A program made the translations under genes and the position numbers. From contig NZ_JAAMQU010000012.1 of the NCBI RefSeq assembly GCF_013522925.1, positions 146,541 through 210,540 on the forward strand: a stretch of DNA of 64,000 nucleotides. Direction: 5' to 3'. Under the pieces are notes generated by a model. The model made no database searches. It was not told the origin of the DNA and saw nothing but the letters and a program-made list of their open reading frames with translations. How positions within the stretch are numbered: position 1 is the stretch's first letter; each line of letters starts with the position of its first letter. This DNA is from Pseudomonas japonica. GTDB lineage: Bacteria; Pseudomonadota; Gammaproteobacteria; Pseudomonadales; Pseudomonadaceae. Positions 1-8,763 of the stretch are shown in pieces.

Positions 1-1242
1 TTCCAGGGCCAGCCCGTAGCCGCTGGCGAACGGTGCGGGCTGCACGCCTACCTTGCGTTCGCCCAGCGCGGTATTGAGCAATGGGCCGTGGCGGGTTTCG
101 TAGATCACCTCGCGCACAGGGCTCTGGCCCTTGATGAAGAAGGTTTCGTTGCGTGCGGCCGCGCGCAGCCACTTGCCGTCGGCCTGGTACATCAGTACGC
201 CGTTCTCGCGCTTCACCCGCTCCAGGAACACGTCCTGGTTATCGCCCATGACCATGGTCATGCCCCAGGCGAGCTTGCCGTTGAAGCCGGCCACCACCGC
301 AGGCACCCCAGCGAGCGACACCCCGGCGGCCTGGAATTTCGGTGCGCGGATCTGCACGAAATTCCACGCGCTGGGCAGGCCGATGGGCAAGTGGGTGTCA
401 TTGGCGAACAGGCTCTTGCCACTGCGGCTGCGCGACGGTGCCAGTGCCCAGTTGTTGGACGCCGCCACGCCCAGTTGGCCGAGGCCGGCGAGCTGCTCGC
501 TGACGGCGCTCAGGCTGGCGAACTGCCCACCCAGGGCCAGCCCCTTGAGCTTGGCCGCTTCATCGAACGGCAACGGCTCGTCGGGGTAGGTGGGCAACAG
601 CCAGGCCAGGTTGTCGGCACCTACCTTCTGTGCCAGCACGAGGCTGTTGATTTCTTCCTGAAGGTTCATCTGCAGGCTGAAATTCATCAGGCAGAATACC
701 AAGGCCGAATCCTCGCCTTTCCAGTACTCAGGCTTGTAGCCAGACTGTGCAAGGTCCATCGGCAGCTTGTCTTTGTAACGGAACAGCCAGGCGTTCACGC
801 CACGTGCGTAGATCTCGAAGAAGTTACGCAAGCGCGGCGAGGCGGCGGCGTACAATTCGGCGGCACGGCGCTTGAGGTCCACGGTGCGCATGAAGCGGTC
901 GGCCTCCAGTGCGCCTGGCCCGACCATTTCGGCCAGGCGCCCTTGTGCCAGCAGGCGCATGCCGACCATCTGGCTGATCCGATCGCTGGCGTGTACATAG
1001 CCCAGGGCGAACAGCGCATCATGGAAGTTGCTGCTTTCGATCAGCGGCATGCCCAGGGTGTTGCGCCGTACTGACACGTTTTGCCCCAGCCCTTTGAGCG
1101 GCTGCACCCCCATGCTGGGCGGCAGGCTTTCACTGTTGTGGTCGTCGACCCAGGTCTGGCACCCCGCTAGCCCGAGCGCGCCAGAAATGGCCGCAGCCAG
1201 GCCGAAACGGGGTACAAAGTGGCGGAAAGCAGACAACGCCAT
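1..1242 (-). CDS. quiP: Penicillin acylase family protein, QuiP-like acyl-homoserine lactone acylase (3' end cut by window edge)
   Basis: Open minus-strand frame of 414 codons running off the left edge, so the C-terminus is missing. The N-terminus has a lipoprotein signal peptide ending in a LAGC lipobox (about residues 24-27). The motif AASNNWAL places the N-terminal nucleophile Ser at residue 262, where these Ntn hydrolases cleave themselves into alpha and beta chains. From memory the N-terminal half closely resembles P. aeruginosa QuiP, which hydrolyses the amide bond of long-chain acyl-homoserine lactones in the periplasm. The start at 1242 is chosen because it gives the signal peptide and has a GGAG-type site upstream. 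The family call is firm; the exact substrate is inferred. Confidence 0.85.
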   Translation of the reverse strand, partial: MALSAFRHFVPRFGLAAAISGALGLAGCQTWVDDHNSESLPPSMGVQPLKGLGQNVSVRRNTLGMPLIESSNFHDALFALGYVHASDRISQMVGMRLLAQGRLAEMVGPGALEADRFMRTVDLKRRAAELYAAASPRLRNFFEIYARGVNAWLFRYKDKLPMDLAQSGYKPEYWKGEDSALVFCLMNFSLQMNLQEEINSLVLAQKVGADNLAWLLPTYPDEPLPFDEAAKLKGLALGGQFASLSAVSEQLAGLGQLGVAASNNWALAPSRSRSGKSLFANDTHLPIGLPSAWNFVQIRAPKFQAAGVSLAGVPAVVAGFNGKLAWGMTMVMGDNQDVFLERVKRENGVLMYQADGKWLRAAARNETFFIKGQSPVREVIYETRHGPLLNTALGERKVGVQPAPFASGYGLALE

Positions 1243-1426
1243 GGAGGGCTCCTGGGGCAAGCATCGGAAAGGCGCTTAAGGTAGTTAGCCTGTTGGCGGT
1301 TCGCAAGCCAGCCCATCGGCTTTATTTCAGGGCAACACGGGCGGAACAACCCTGCCAGCCGCCCGGTCCACTATGGGCAGGCACGAGGCCTCTTATCCTT
1401 ACAATCACGGCCCGAAGGAGATACCA

Positions 1427-1663
1427 ATGAGAAAGTGGGAGATCACCTTCCTAGACCACAAGGGCATCATTGACCGCCTGGAGCTGGCGTCGGATAACCA
1501 GCCGACTACTGAAGAAGCGGCTGTGGCGGTGCGTACAAAGTTGTTCCCGGTTACCGCAAAGGCGGATCTCAACGACTTCGAAGGCCGCGTGGAGGCTCCC
1601 GCGGTCAAATGGCTCGAAGAGCAGAATGGAGTGAGAATCACCGACATCAACGAAAAGGCCTGA
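1427..1663 (+). CDS. Conserved hypothetical small protein (78 aa)
   Basis: Small soluble acidic protein beginning MRKWEITFLDHKG, with a good ribosome site (GAAGGAG, about 8 bases before ATG). I see no signal peptide, membrane segment or known motif. It lies about 100 bases upstream of the RraB-like gene on the same strand and may be co-transcribed with it. Proteins like this recur in Pseudomonas genomes, to my memory without an assigned function. Confidence 0.7.
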   Translation: MRKWEITFLDHKGIIDRLELASDNQPTTEEAAVAVRTKLFPVTAKADLNDFEGRVEAPAVKWLEEQNGVRITDINEKA

Positions 1664-1762
1664 ACCCGCAAACGCCCCCTTTTACCTTCGAACGCTTCAT
1701 GCAAGTGACCGGCGTGGCCGGTAACACGGAAAGTCTATCCATCGCTTTCAGGAGGACGAGAC

Positions 1763-2104
1763 ATGAGCACTGTTTACCAGGAAGACATCAGTACGATGTT
1801 GCTCCGCAAAATGAAAGAAGGTGGCTTTGACTTCGCCGCCATCCATCCCATCGAATTCTACGCGGTGTTCCCTGACGAAGACGGCGCCCGCGCCGCCGCT
1901 GGTCAGTTCAGGGGCGAGTCTCTCAACGCGCAGGTGATGGAGCGCCCGGATGGCGCCTGGCACTTGGAATTGTCGAAGCTGATGTATGCCACTCGGTTCG
2001 GGATCGGCGAGTTCGAACACGACTTTGAATGTGTTGTAGAGCCGCTTGGCGGCGAAATAGAAGGCTGGGGCGTAAAGCACAGGTTACCCGGGCACCGAGC
2101 GTAA
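1763..2104 (+). CDS. Ribonuclease E inhibitor RraB family protein
   Basis: A 113-residue protein with the fold signature of RraB (regulator of ribonuclease activity B): an acidic alpha/beta domain ending in a GWGVKH motif that corresponds to the GWGTYF region of E. coli RraB. RraB binds RNase E and changes degradosome composition, slowing decay of a subset of mRNAs. The start ATG has a strong AGGAGG site at 1751-1756. RNase E itself is encoded at 45427-48831 in this window. Assignment rests on motif and length; the protein lacks the very acidic N-terminus of the enterobacterial form, so partner specificity is an inference. Confidence 0.7.
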   Translation: MSTVYQEDISTMLLRKMKEGGFDFAAIHPIEFYAVFPDEDGARAAAGQFRGESLNAQVMERPDGAWHLELSKLMYATRFGIGEFEHDFECVVEPLGGEIEGWGVKHRLPGHRA

Positions 2105-2437
2105 ATGTATTTCCCAAAAAAAAGGCCACCTCAACGGTGGCCGAACGGGAAAGTAAAGGGTGTCGGCGGTAGATGCCGAACAGGCGTCAGGTTTGCAGCC
2201 GATAGGCCAGGCGTGTGAAATCAACAGCGACTATATAGGTCATAGCAATAAGCCTTTAACGGGGCTTGCGTCCCCGTGAGGCGTGGCCTTTGTTCCCCAG
2301 CCTGCGCTTGCACGGTTTTAGTGCGGTTCTTGCCCCTGCGGTAATGGGTAACCGCAGCGGGTACCGTGGTGCTTGAAGTTCAGAGTGCTGGCACGGGGCT
2401 TGCGACAAAGGTATGTCCAGGTGACAAGGAGCACGGC
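2105..2437. other. Intergenic region with a leftward hairpin terminator, possible sRNA
   Basis: This 333-base gap has no convincing protein gene. It holds a perfect GGCCACC/GGTGGCC hairpin at 2124-2142 preceded by eight A residues, which reads as an intrinsic terminator on the minus strand although no minus-strand gene lies just to its right. A TATATA element at 2232-2237 could be the minus-strand -10 box of a short transcript. A second hairpin (CGGGG/CCCCG) is near 2260-2275. Confidence 0.4.
2116..2142 (-). terminator. Rho-independent terminator, leftward
   Basis: Seven-pair GC-rich stem (2124-2130 with 2136-2142), five-base loop, and an A8 tract at 2116-2123 that becomes U8 after the stem on the minus strand. 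It has the full structure of an intrinsic terminator only in that direction. Confidence 0.65.
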
Positions 2438-3871
2438 ATGAGCCGCACCTTTTATGACGAGATGTACGACGCGGACGGCCATGTTCGCCCGCACTATCAG
2501 GCTTTTGCCCAATGGCTTGCCCGCACCCCCGAAGAGCTCCTGTCGCAACGGCGCCGTGAAGCCGACCTGCTGTTTCACCGTGCTGGCATCACGTTCACCC
2601 TCTATGGGGACGAACAAGGTACCGAGCGGCTGATCCCCTTCGATATCATCCCGCGCAGCATTCCGGCCAGTGAATGGCGAGTGGTGGAGCGCGGCTGCAT
2701 TCAGCGTGTGAAGGCGCTGAACATGTTCCTCGCCGACCTTTACCACGACCAGCGCATCATCAAGGCCGGCGTGATACCAGCGGAGCAGGTACTGGCCAAC
2801 GAGCAGTATCAGCTGGCGATGCAAGGGCTGGATCTGCACCGGGACGTGTATTCGCACATTTCAGGGGTGGATCTGGTGCGCGATGGCGACGGCAGCTATT
2901 ACGTACTGGAAGACAACCTGCGTACCCCCAGCGGCGTGAGCTATATGCTCGAAGACCGCAAGATGATGATGCGTCTCTTCCCCGAGCTGTTCGCGGCGCA
3001 GCGGATCGCACCGGTCGATCACTACCCCAGCCTGCTGCTGGACACGCTCAAAAGCTCCAGCCCGTTGGACGACCCCAGCGTAGTAGTACTCACGCCGGGC
3101 CGCTTCAACAGCGCCTTCTTCGAGCACGCGTTTCTGGCGCGGGAAATGGGGGTGGAACTGGTCGAGGGCGCAGACCTCTTCGTTCGTGACGAGAAGGTGT
3201 ACATGCGCACCACCCACGGCCCCCAGCAGGTGGATGTGATCTATCGCCGGCTGGACGACGCCTTCCTCGACCCGCTCGCCTTCAACCCCGACTCGATGCT
3301 GGGCGTGCCCGGTCTGCTGGTGGCCTACCGGTCCGGTAACGTGGTGCTGGCCAATGCCATCGGTACCGGCGTGGCGGATGACAAGTCGGTGTACCCGTTC
3401 GTGACGGACATGATCCGGTTTTATCTGGACGAAGAGCCGATTCTCAAGAACGTGCCCACCTGGCAGTGCCGCAAGCCGGAGGAGCTGTCCCATGTGCTGG
3501 CGCATTTGCCCGAGCTGGTGGTCAAGGAAACCCAGGGGTCTGGGGGTTACGGCATGCTGGTGGGGCCGGCGTCCACCGCTGCCGAGATCGAAGCGTTCCG
3601 CGCGCGCATCAAGGCGCGGCCAGCGGCGTACATCGCCCAACCCACCCTCAGCCTTTCAACTTGTCCCACGTTCGTGGAAAACGGTATCGCCCCTCGCCAT
3701 ATCGACCTGCGCCCGTTCGTGCTGTCCGGCAAAGAAACCCGAGTGGTGCCCGGCGGCCTGACCCGTGTCGCCCTGCGCGAGGGCTCGCTGGTGGTCAATT
3801 CGTCCCAGGGCGGCGGCACCAAAGACACCTGGGTTGTCGAGGATCAAGGAAGCCTGCCCAATGCTCAGTAG
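2438..3871 (+). CDS. Circularly permuted ATP-grasp type 2 protein (DUF404/DUF407)
   Basis: A 477-residue protein of the circularly permuted ATP-grasp family. Features include the VKETQGSGGYGM segment in the C-terminal half, typical of the nucleotide-binding glycine loop, and the conserved FIxR-like RPFVLSG region. ATP-grasp enzymes join a carboxylate to an amine through an acyl-phosphate. The start at 2438 follows an AAGGAG site. It overlaps the alpha-E gene by 11 bases, and a transglutaminase gene follows. This trio is a recognised conserved cluster thought to make or modify a peptide or amide-linked product; the product is unknown. Confidence 0.9.
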   Translation: MSRTFYDEMYDADGHVRPHYQAFAQWLARTPEELLSQRRREADLLFHRAGITFTLYGDEQGTERLIPFDIIPRSIPASEWRVVERGCIQRVKALNMFLADLYHDQRIIKAGVIPAEQVLANEQYQLAMQGLDLHRDVYSHISGVDLVRDGDGSYYVLEDNLRTPSGVSYMLEDRKMMMRLFPELFAAQRIAPVDHYPSLLLDTLKSSSPLDDPSVVVLTPGRFNSAFFEHAFLAREMGVELVEGADLFVRDEKVYMRTTHGPQQVDVIYRRLDDAFLDPLAFNPDSMLGVPGLLVAYRSGNVVLANAIGTGVADDKSVYPFVTDMIRFYLDEEPILKNVPTWQCRKPEELSHVLAHLPELVVKETQGSGGYGMLVGPASTAAEIEAFRARIKARPAAYIAQPTLSLSTCPTFVENGIAPRHIDLRPFVLSGKETRVVPGGLTRVALREGSLVVNSSQGGGTKDTWVVEDQGSLPNAQ

Positions 3872-4811
3872 AACCGCCTCAGACCTTTACTGGATGTCGC
3901 GCTACCTGGAGCGCGCGGAGAACATGGCACGTATGCTCGATGTGAGTTATTCGCTGTCATTGATGCCCCAGGACGGCCGTACTGGCCTCGACGAAATGGC
4001 CATGCCGTTACTGATCACCGGCACGCTCGACGATTACCTCGCGCGCCACGGTGAGCTGGACCACGAACGCCTGCTGCATTTCTTTGCACTGGATGCCACC
4101 AACCACGGCAGCATCTACAGCTGCCTGGGCGCGGCGCGGGCGTCGGCCCATGCGGTGCGTGGGCGAATTACCGCGGACATGTGGGAAAACATCAACGCCA
4201 CCTGGCTGGAAATCCGCGGGATCGCGGCCCAGGGGCTGGCGCAATACGGCATGAGCCGCTTTTGCGAGTGGCTCAAGGAGCGTTCGCACCTGTTCCGTGG
4301 CGCTACCTACGGCACCATCATGCGCAACGATGCCTTCCGCTTCATCCGCTTGGGCACCTTCCTCGAGCGTGCCGACAACACGTTGCGCCTGCTCGATGCC
4401 CGCTACGAAATGATGAGCATCAAAGCGCTCAACACCGTGGCAGACGATTCGGCCTGGAGCTACTACCAATGGAGTGCGTTGCTGCGAGCGCTGTCCTCGT
4501 TCGAGGCCTACACGGAAATCTACCGGGATGCCCCGGCGGCGCGCCCGGTGGCCGAGCTGCTGTTGCTCAGGGCTGACGTCCCTCGCTCGCTGCGCGCCTG
4601 TACCGAGGAAATCGACCAGATCCTCTCGGTGCTACCGGGGCTCAATGGCCGCCCCGCGCAGCGCGCGGCTGCGGAGATGGACGCGCGCTTGCGCTATACC
4701 GGGATCGACGACATTTTGCAGGAAGGCCTGCACGAGTGGCTAAACCAGTTCATCGATGAAATACGCGAGCTGGGTAACGTCATTCACCGCTGCTACCTGG
4801 AGGTTGTATGA
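3861..4811 (+). CDS. Alpha-E domain-containing protein (DUF403)
   Basis: A 316-residue, almost wholly helical protein starting MLSRTASDLYWMSRYLERAEN, the standard opening of alpha-E proteins. The conserved repeated motif FxxLGxFLERADN is near residue 170. The start lies inside the end of the ATP-grasp gene and its stop overlaps the transglutaminase start (ATGA), so the three are translationally coupled. The biochemical role is unknown; it is nearly always found with a circularly permuted ATP-grasp partner, which suggests one complex. Confidence 0.9.
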   Translation: MLSRTASDLYWMSRYLERAENMARMLDVSYSLSLMPQDGRTGLDEMAMPLLITGTLDDYLARHGELDHERLLHFFALDATNHGSIYSCLGAARASAHAVRGRITADMWENINATWLEIRGIAAQGLAQYGMSRFCEWLKERSHLFRGATYGTIMRNDAFRFIRLGTFLERADNTLRLLDARYEMMSIKALNTVADDSAWSYYQWSALLRALSSFEAYTEIYRDAPAARPVAELLLLRADVPRSLRACTEEIDQILSVLPGLNGRPAQRAAAEMDARLRYTGIDDILQEGLHEWLNQFIDEIRELGNVIHRCYLEVV

Positions 4812-5629
4812 GGCTTACGATCAGTCACGAAACCACCTATCGCTTCGAGGACGAAGTGCGCAGCAGCATTCAGTACCTGCGCCTTACTCCGCACGATACC
4901 GAGCGCCAGCAGGTGCTCAGCTGGCAGCTCGACCTGCCACGGGCCGTTCGCCCGCAGCTCGACCCTTTCGGCAATGTGCTTCACGTGCTGAGCCTGGAAG
5001 ACCCCCATGGGGAAATTGTGATCCGCGCCCGTGGGCAGGTTGAAATCAACGAAACCCTGGAGGCCGAACACGAACGGCCGTCGCCTTTGCCCTACCTGCG
5101 AACCACCAGCCTGACCGAGGCCGATCTGGGGCTGCGGGAATTCGCTCACGCCACCTGCGGCAATCGACGCGACCGTAACGCCCTGATCGAGCTGATGCAT
5201 GGCCTCGGTGCACACATGGCCGCTGCAGCAGGGAATGAGGCTCATCCGCTGACCGCGACCCAGGCCTTTACGCAGCGCAGTAGCGGCTGTCATGACAAGG
5301 CGCACGCTTTTCTCGCCGGTGCCCGTACGCTGGGCATCGCCGCGCGCTATGTATCAGGCTATTTGTATACGCCGGGGAGCCATGAGCTTGCCGACCATGC
5401 CTGGGCGGAGGCCTGGCTTGATGGCGCCTGGTACAGCTTCGACGTAGCCGAGGGGCTGGCGCGGCCCGAGCGGCATCTCAAGCTGGCGGTAGGCCTGGAC
5501 CATCTGGACGCCTGCCCTGTGCGCGCCATGCGCCGCGCGGGCGGGATAAAAGCCAGCAGCGGGCACGTAGAGGTCACCGCCGGGCCTGCGCCCGCACGTG
5601 CGACGGCAGTACTCACTCAGCAACAGTGA
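4808..5629 (+). CDS. Transglutaminase family protein (cysteine protease-like)
   Basis: A 273-residue protein with an N-terminal beta domain (typical bacterial transglutaminase N region, starting MRLTISHETTYRF) and a transglutaminase-like catalytic core. The likely triad is Cys161 in SSGCHDKAHAF, His197 in ADHAWAEAW and Asp212 in YSFDVAEG. It is the third gene of the ATP-grasp/alpha-E operon, coupled by an ATGA overlap. Family members act as cysteine peptidases or amidases; here it may process the product of the ATP-grasp enzyme, an inference from context. Confidence 0.9.
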   Translation: MRLTISHETTYRFEDEVRSSIQYLRLTPHDTERQQVLSWQLDLPRAVRPQLDPFGNVLHVLSLEDPHGEIVIRARGQVEINETLEAEHERPSPLPYLRTTSLTEADLGLREFAHATCGNRRDRNALIELMHGLGAHMAAAAGNEAHPLTATQAFTQRSSGCHDKAHAFLAGARTLGIAARYVSGYLYTPGSHELADHAWAEAWLDGAWYSFDVAEGLARPERHLKLAVGLDHLDACPVRAMRRAGGIKASSGHVEVTAGPAPARATAVLTQQQ

Positions 5630-5677
5630 ACGATGCGCCAGGCCGCTGCCCCCGGAGGCTGCGGCCGCTAGCGCCTG

Positions 5678-5773
5678 CTAGCCGAAGAAGCGCCCCAGGT
5701 TGGGCACGATCAAAAGTAATGTCGTGGCAAAGACAATGAGTCCCGCCTGGCGAAATTTAGGATGTTTGAACAT
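5678..5773 (-). CDS. Small single-pass membrane protein (31 aa)
   Basis: A 31-codon frame reading MFKHPKFRQAGLIVFATTLL then IVPNLGRFFG: a short basic N-terminus followed by one hydrophobic segment of about 18 residues. A purine-rich AGAAAGG stretch precedes the ATG. The amphipathic head plus clean membrane span and in-frame stop make it look like a real small membrane protein rather than chance. No function can be assigned. Confidence 0.5.
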   Translation of the reverse strand: MFKHPKFRQAGLIVFATTLLLIVPNLGRFFG

Positions 5774-6125
5774 GACATCTAGCCTTTCTTTTTGTTGACC
5801 AGCGCCAGCCCCGCTGCCTGGGGCGGCTTCACTGCGTATTGGCTGGTCGCGGTGCGCAGGCGAGCGGCCCGCGCGACCGGAACACTTTTCAATGTAGAAG
5901 CACACAGTGTGCTGTCCAGCACGATCAGCTAGGAATTTGCCCTATTTCGCTGCAAAATCCCGGGGAACTCCTCGCCGTATCGTTTCAGTACGTTGACCTA
6001 GACAGCCTGCGCAGAGTCACTTCGCCGCCTGACCGTTCGTCTGTCCGCGGTATTGCATTTACCTACCGTTCCCATGCAGGCTTGCGGCAAGCAATCCCGC
6101 TTGTTTCGACCCGAGACCGATACCC
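5774..6125. other. Intergenic region, no recognisable gene
   Basis: About 350 bases between the small membrane ORF (leftward) and the glutamine amidotransferase gene (rightward). It should carry both promoters, but I find no element close to the sigma-70 consensus and no convincing hairpin. Confidence 0.5.
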
Positions 6126-6860
6126 ATGTCGTTGCGCATCTGCATCCTCGAAACCGACCACATTCGCCCTGAGCTGGTGGAGCAGTACACCGGCTATGGC
6201 GCGATGTTCCAGGCGCTGTTCAAACGCCAGCCGGTGGCCGCGGATTTCGACGTGTTCAATGTGGTAGACGGGCAGTATCCGCCCGAGAACGCGCGCTACG
6301 ATGCTTACCTGGTCACGGGCAGCAAGGCGGACTCGTTCGGCAACGATCCCTGGATCGAAACCCTCAAGGCGTTTTTGCTCGAGCGCTACCAGCGGGGCGA
6401 CAAACTGCTCGGGATCTGCTTCGGCCACCAGCTGCTGGCGCTGCTGCTGGGTGGCCGCGCGCAACGGGCAGAGCAGGGTTGGGGCGTGGGTAGCCACCGG
6501 TACCAGCTGCACGCTCAGGCCCCCTGGATGACCCCACACAGCGGTGACCTGACACTGCTCATCAGCCATCAGGACCAGGTGACCGAACTGCCCGAAGGGG
6601 CCACCGTGGTCGCCTCCAGCGAATTCTGCCGCTACGCCGCTTACCAGCTCAACGATCAGGTACTGTGCTTCCAGGGCCACCCGGAGTTTGTCCACGACTA
6701 CTCTCGCGCGCTGCTCGACCTTCGCCAGCAGAACCTGGGGGAACACGTGTATCAGGCGGCCATGGACAGCCTGGCTCACGACCATGACGGTGCCACCGTT
6801 GCCGAATGGATGATGCGCTTCGTGGCCGCGCCGCGTGAACAGGCGCAGAAGGCGGGTTGA
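6126..6860 (+). CDS. Class I glutamine amidotransferase family protein
   Basis: A 244-residue stand-alone GATase1 domain. The nucleophile elbow is LGICFGHQ with Cys98, and His185 and Glu187 are in QGHPEF, completing the Cys-His-Glu triad that hydrolyses glutamine to glutamate and ammonia, or removes gamma-glutamyl groups. Free-standing proteins of this type are often annotated as GMP synthase-like, but no synthase domain is attached here. Transcription is monocistronic as far as the spacing shows. The substrate is unknown. Confidence 0.9.
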   Translation: MSLRICILETDHIRPELVEQYTGYGAMFQALFKRQPVAADFDVFNVVDGQYPPENARYDAYLVTGSKADSFGNDPWIETLKAFLLERYQRGDKLLGICFGHQLLALLLGGRAQRAEQGWGVGSHRYQLHAQAPWMTPHSGDLTLLISHQDQVTELPEGATVVASSEFCRYAAYQLNDQVLCFQGHPEFVHDYSRALLDLRQQNLGEHVYQAAMDSLAHDHDGATVAEWMMRFVAAPREQAQKAG

Positions 6861-6942
6861 TTCGGCAGCAATCCAGCTACCTGGTCACACAACGGATGGC
6901 GATCACCATGTGGGACCAGGCAGTAGCCCGGGAATGACCAGC

Positions 6943-7914
6943 TTACAACCACCCCGACCGCTTGAAGCTGGCGAACAACCCTGAACAGCCCACCACGATC
7001 ACGCCCAGCACCGTGAAGTAACCGTAGTGCCAGTTCAGCTCTGGCATGTACTGGAAGTTCATGCCGTAGATGCCCGCGATGGCAGTAGGGAAGGCCAGGA
7101 TCGCGGCCCAGGCGGCGAACTTGCGTTGGGTAACGCTTTGCCGCGCGGATTCGAGCAGCATGCCGATTTCGATGGTTTGGCTGGCGATGTCACGAATGCC
7201 GGTCAAATCTTCCATCTGCCGCGTGACGTGGATCTGCACATCGCGGAAGTACGGCCGCATGTTCTTGTCGATGAACGGGAAATCCAGCCGTTGCAGTTCC
7301 TCACTGATTTCCACCATCGGTGCCAGGTAGCGGCGCATGCGCAGCAGGTCCCGGCGCAGGTTGTGCAGGCAATGGATATCCCGCTCGTTGAGTGCCTGGC
7401 TCAGCACGTTCTGCTCCAGCGTTTCGATTTCCTGATGGATGCTTTCGGTGACGGGCTGATAGTTCTCGCTGACAAAATCGAGGATGGCGTACAGCACGAA
7501 ATCTTCGCCATGCTCCAGCAGGATCGGGCGCGCCTCGCAGCGCTGACGTACCAGCGCGTACGAAGCAGAATGGCCGTTGCGACAGGTGATCACGTAGCCC
7601 TTGCCAGCGAAGATATGGGTTTCGATGAATTCCAGCTTGCCTTCGCGCCGCACGGGTGAGTAGGTCACGATGAACAGCGCGTCGCCGAAGGTTTCCAGCT
7701 TGGGCCGGCTGTGACGCTCCAGCGCATCTTCTATGGCCAACTCGTGAAGGCCAAACTGCTTTTGCAACAAGGACAGCGTGGCGGCATCGGGCTCCTCAAG
7801 GCCGATCCACACGAAGTGGCGAGGCTGGCAGGCCCACTGGCGGCCATCCTCCACTTTGATGTCGGTAACTTTCTTGCCGGCGCTGTACACCGCCGCGGCA
7901 ACGACTCGGCCCAT
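6943..7914 (-). CDS. corA: CorA family magnesium/cobalt transport protein
   Basis: A 323-residue CorA-type channel: a large cytoplasmic N-terminal domain, then two membrane helices at the C-terminus. The signature YGMNFQYMPEL loop at the end of the first helix is the Mg2+ selectivity motif GMN. The protein ends in a basic tail (FKRSGWL), as expected for a cytoplasmic C-terminus. It would form a pentameric Mg2+ uptake channel in the inner membrane. A GGAG site precedes the start. Confidence 0.93.
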   Translation of the reverse strand: MGRVVAAAVYSAGKKVTDIKVEDGRQWACQPRHFVWIGLEEPDAATLSLLQKQFGLHELAIEDALERHSRPKLETFGDALFIVTYSPVRREGKLEFIETHIFAGKGYVITCRNGHSASYALVRQRCEARPILLEHGEDFVLYAILDFVSENYQPVTESIHQEIETLEQNVLSQALNERDIHCLHNLRRDLLRMRRYLAPMVEISEELQRLDFPFIDKNMRPYFRDVQIHVTRQMEDLTGIRDIASQTIEIGMLLESARQSVTQRKFAAWAAILAFPTAIAGIYGMNFQYMPELNWHYGYFTVLGVIVVGCSGLFASFKRSGWL

Positions 7915-7944
7915 GATCGGTGGATCTCCACTGGTGTCGCCAGA

Positions 7945-8682
7945 TCAGAGTGGTGCGTGTGCTTGCAGTTCAGTGAGCTGAGACAGCTCGTCGATGCAGG
8001 CCTGCATGGCGTGCTCGCAGCGCGCCATCAGGTCGGGAATATCCTTGGCGGTAAGCCCCTGGGTAGGGATTGGCGCCAGTGAGCGTACCCGAATGTCGCC
8101 ACTGTGCCGGCGGTTGAAATCCAGGGCATGCACATAGCGGCTGGCGCAGACCGGAACGATCGGCACGCCCGCGTCGATCGCCATCATGAATGCGCCCTTC
8201 TTGAACGGCAGCAGGCGCTCATCAGGGTTACGCGTACCCTCAGGGAAAATCCAGATAGACGTGTGCTGATCGCGCAATACCCGGCTGGTGGTTTGCAGCG
8301 CCCTTCGGGCCTGGTAGGCGTTGTCCCGGTTGAGCAGCACGTTGCCGCCCAACCAGAACAGCTGACCAAACAAGGGGACCCAGCCCAGGCTTTTCTTTCC
8401 GATGCAGGCCATGCGGCGTGGCACGATCGAGCCAAGGAAGAACACATCGAAGTTGGATTGGTGGTTGGCGATGATCACGAAGCCTGGCGGCTGCGCCTGC
8501 AGTGTGGTGACGTCCGCCTCCAGCCGCAGGCCCATCAGCGCCAGCGACGGCCGGCTGTACAGCCGCGCGAAGATCCGGTTGTTGTCCGGGTTGAACGGCC
8601 GGGCCAGCCCGACCAGCAGGCCAAGCACGCCTACCACCAGAAAATTCAGGCCCAGCAAGGCCATGCGAACGACGTAGAGCAT
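7945..8682 (-). CDS. 1-acyl-sn-glycerol-3-phosphate acyltransferase (PlsC type)
   Basis: A 245-residue acyltransferase with the catalytic NHQSNFD motif (NHx4D) and the FPEGTRN motif that binds the glycerol phosphate, preceded by an N-terminal membrane helix (MALLGLNFLVVGVLGLLVGL). It transfers an acyl chain to lysophosphatidic acid to give phosphatidic acid. The start at 8682 gives the normal hydrophobic N-terminus; a longer reading to 8733 adds 17 residues unlike the family. It is about 30 bases from corA on the same strand and may share its transcript. Confidence 0.9.
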   Translation of the reverse strand: MLYVVRMALLGLNFLVVGVLGLLVGLARPFNPDNNRIFARLYSRPSLALMGLRLEADVTTLQAQPPGFVIIANHQSNFDVFFLGSIVPRRMACIGKKSLGWVPLFGQLFWLGGNVLLNRDNAYQARRALQTTSRVLRDQHTSIWIFPEGTRNPDERLLPFKKGAFMMAIDAGVPIVPVCASRYVHALDFNRRHSGDIRVRSLAPIPTQGLTAKDIPDLMARCEHAMQACIDELSQLTELQAHAPL

Positions 8683-8763
8683 GCCAACTACTCTCGATGC
8701 AAAGGCCACGCAGTGTACGGTCGTGGCCTGCAAGCGGCAAATGACATCGAGGGCGTTGCTGCC

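Noticed and set aside
88..1074. 328-codon plus-strand open frame at the left end
   Set aside because: It is the shadow of the quiP-like acylase, whose minus-strand reading has the lipobox and Ser nucleophile.
2318..2857. Minus-strand frame that could explain the leftward terminator at 2116-2142
   Set aside because: It overlaps the conserved ATP-grasp gene and shows no family features; a small RNA is the better explanation.
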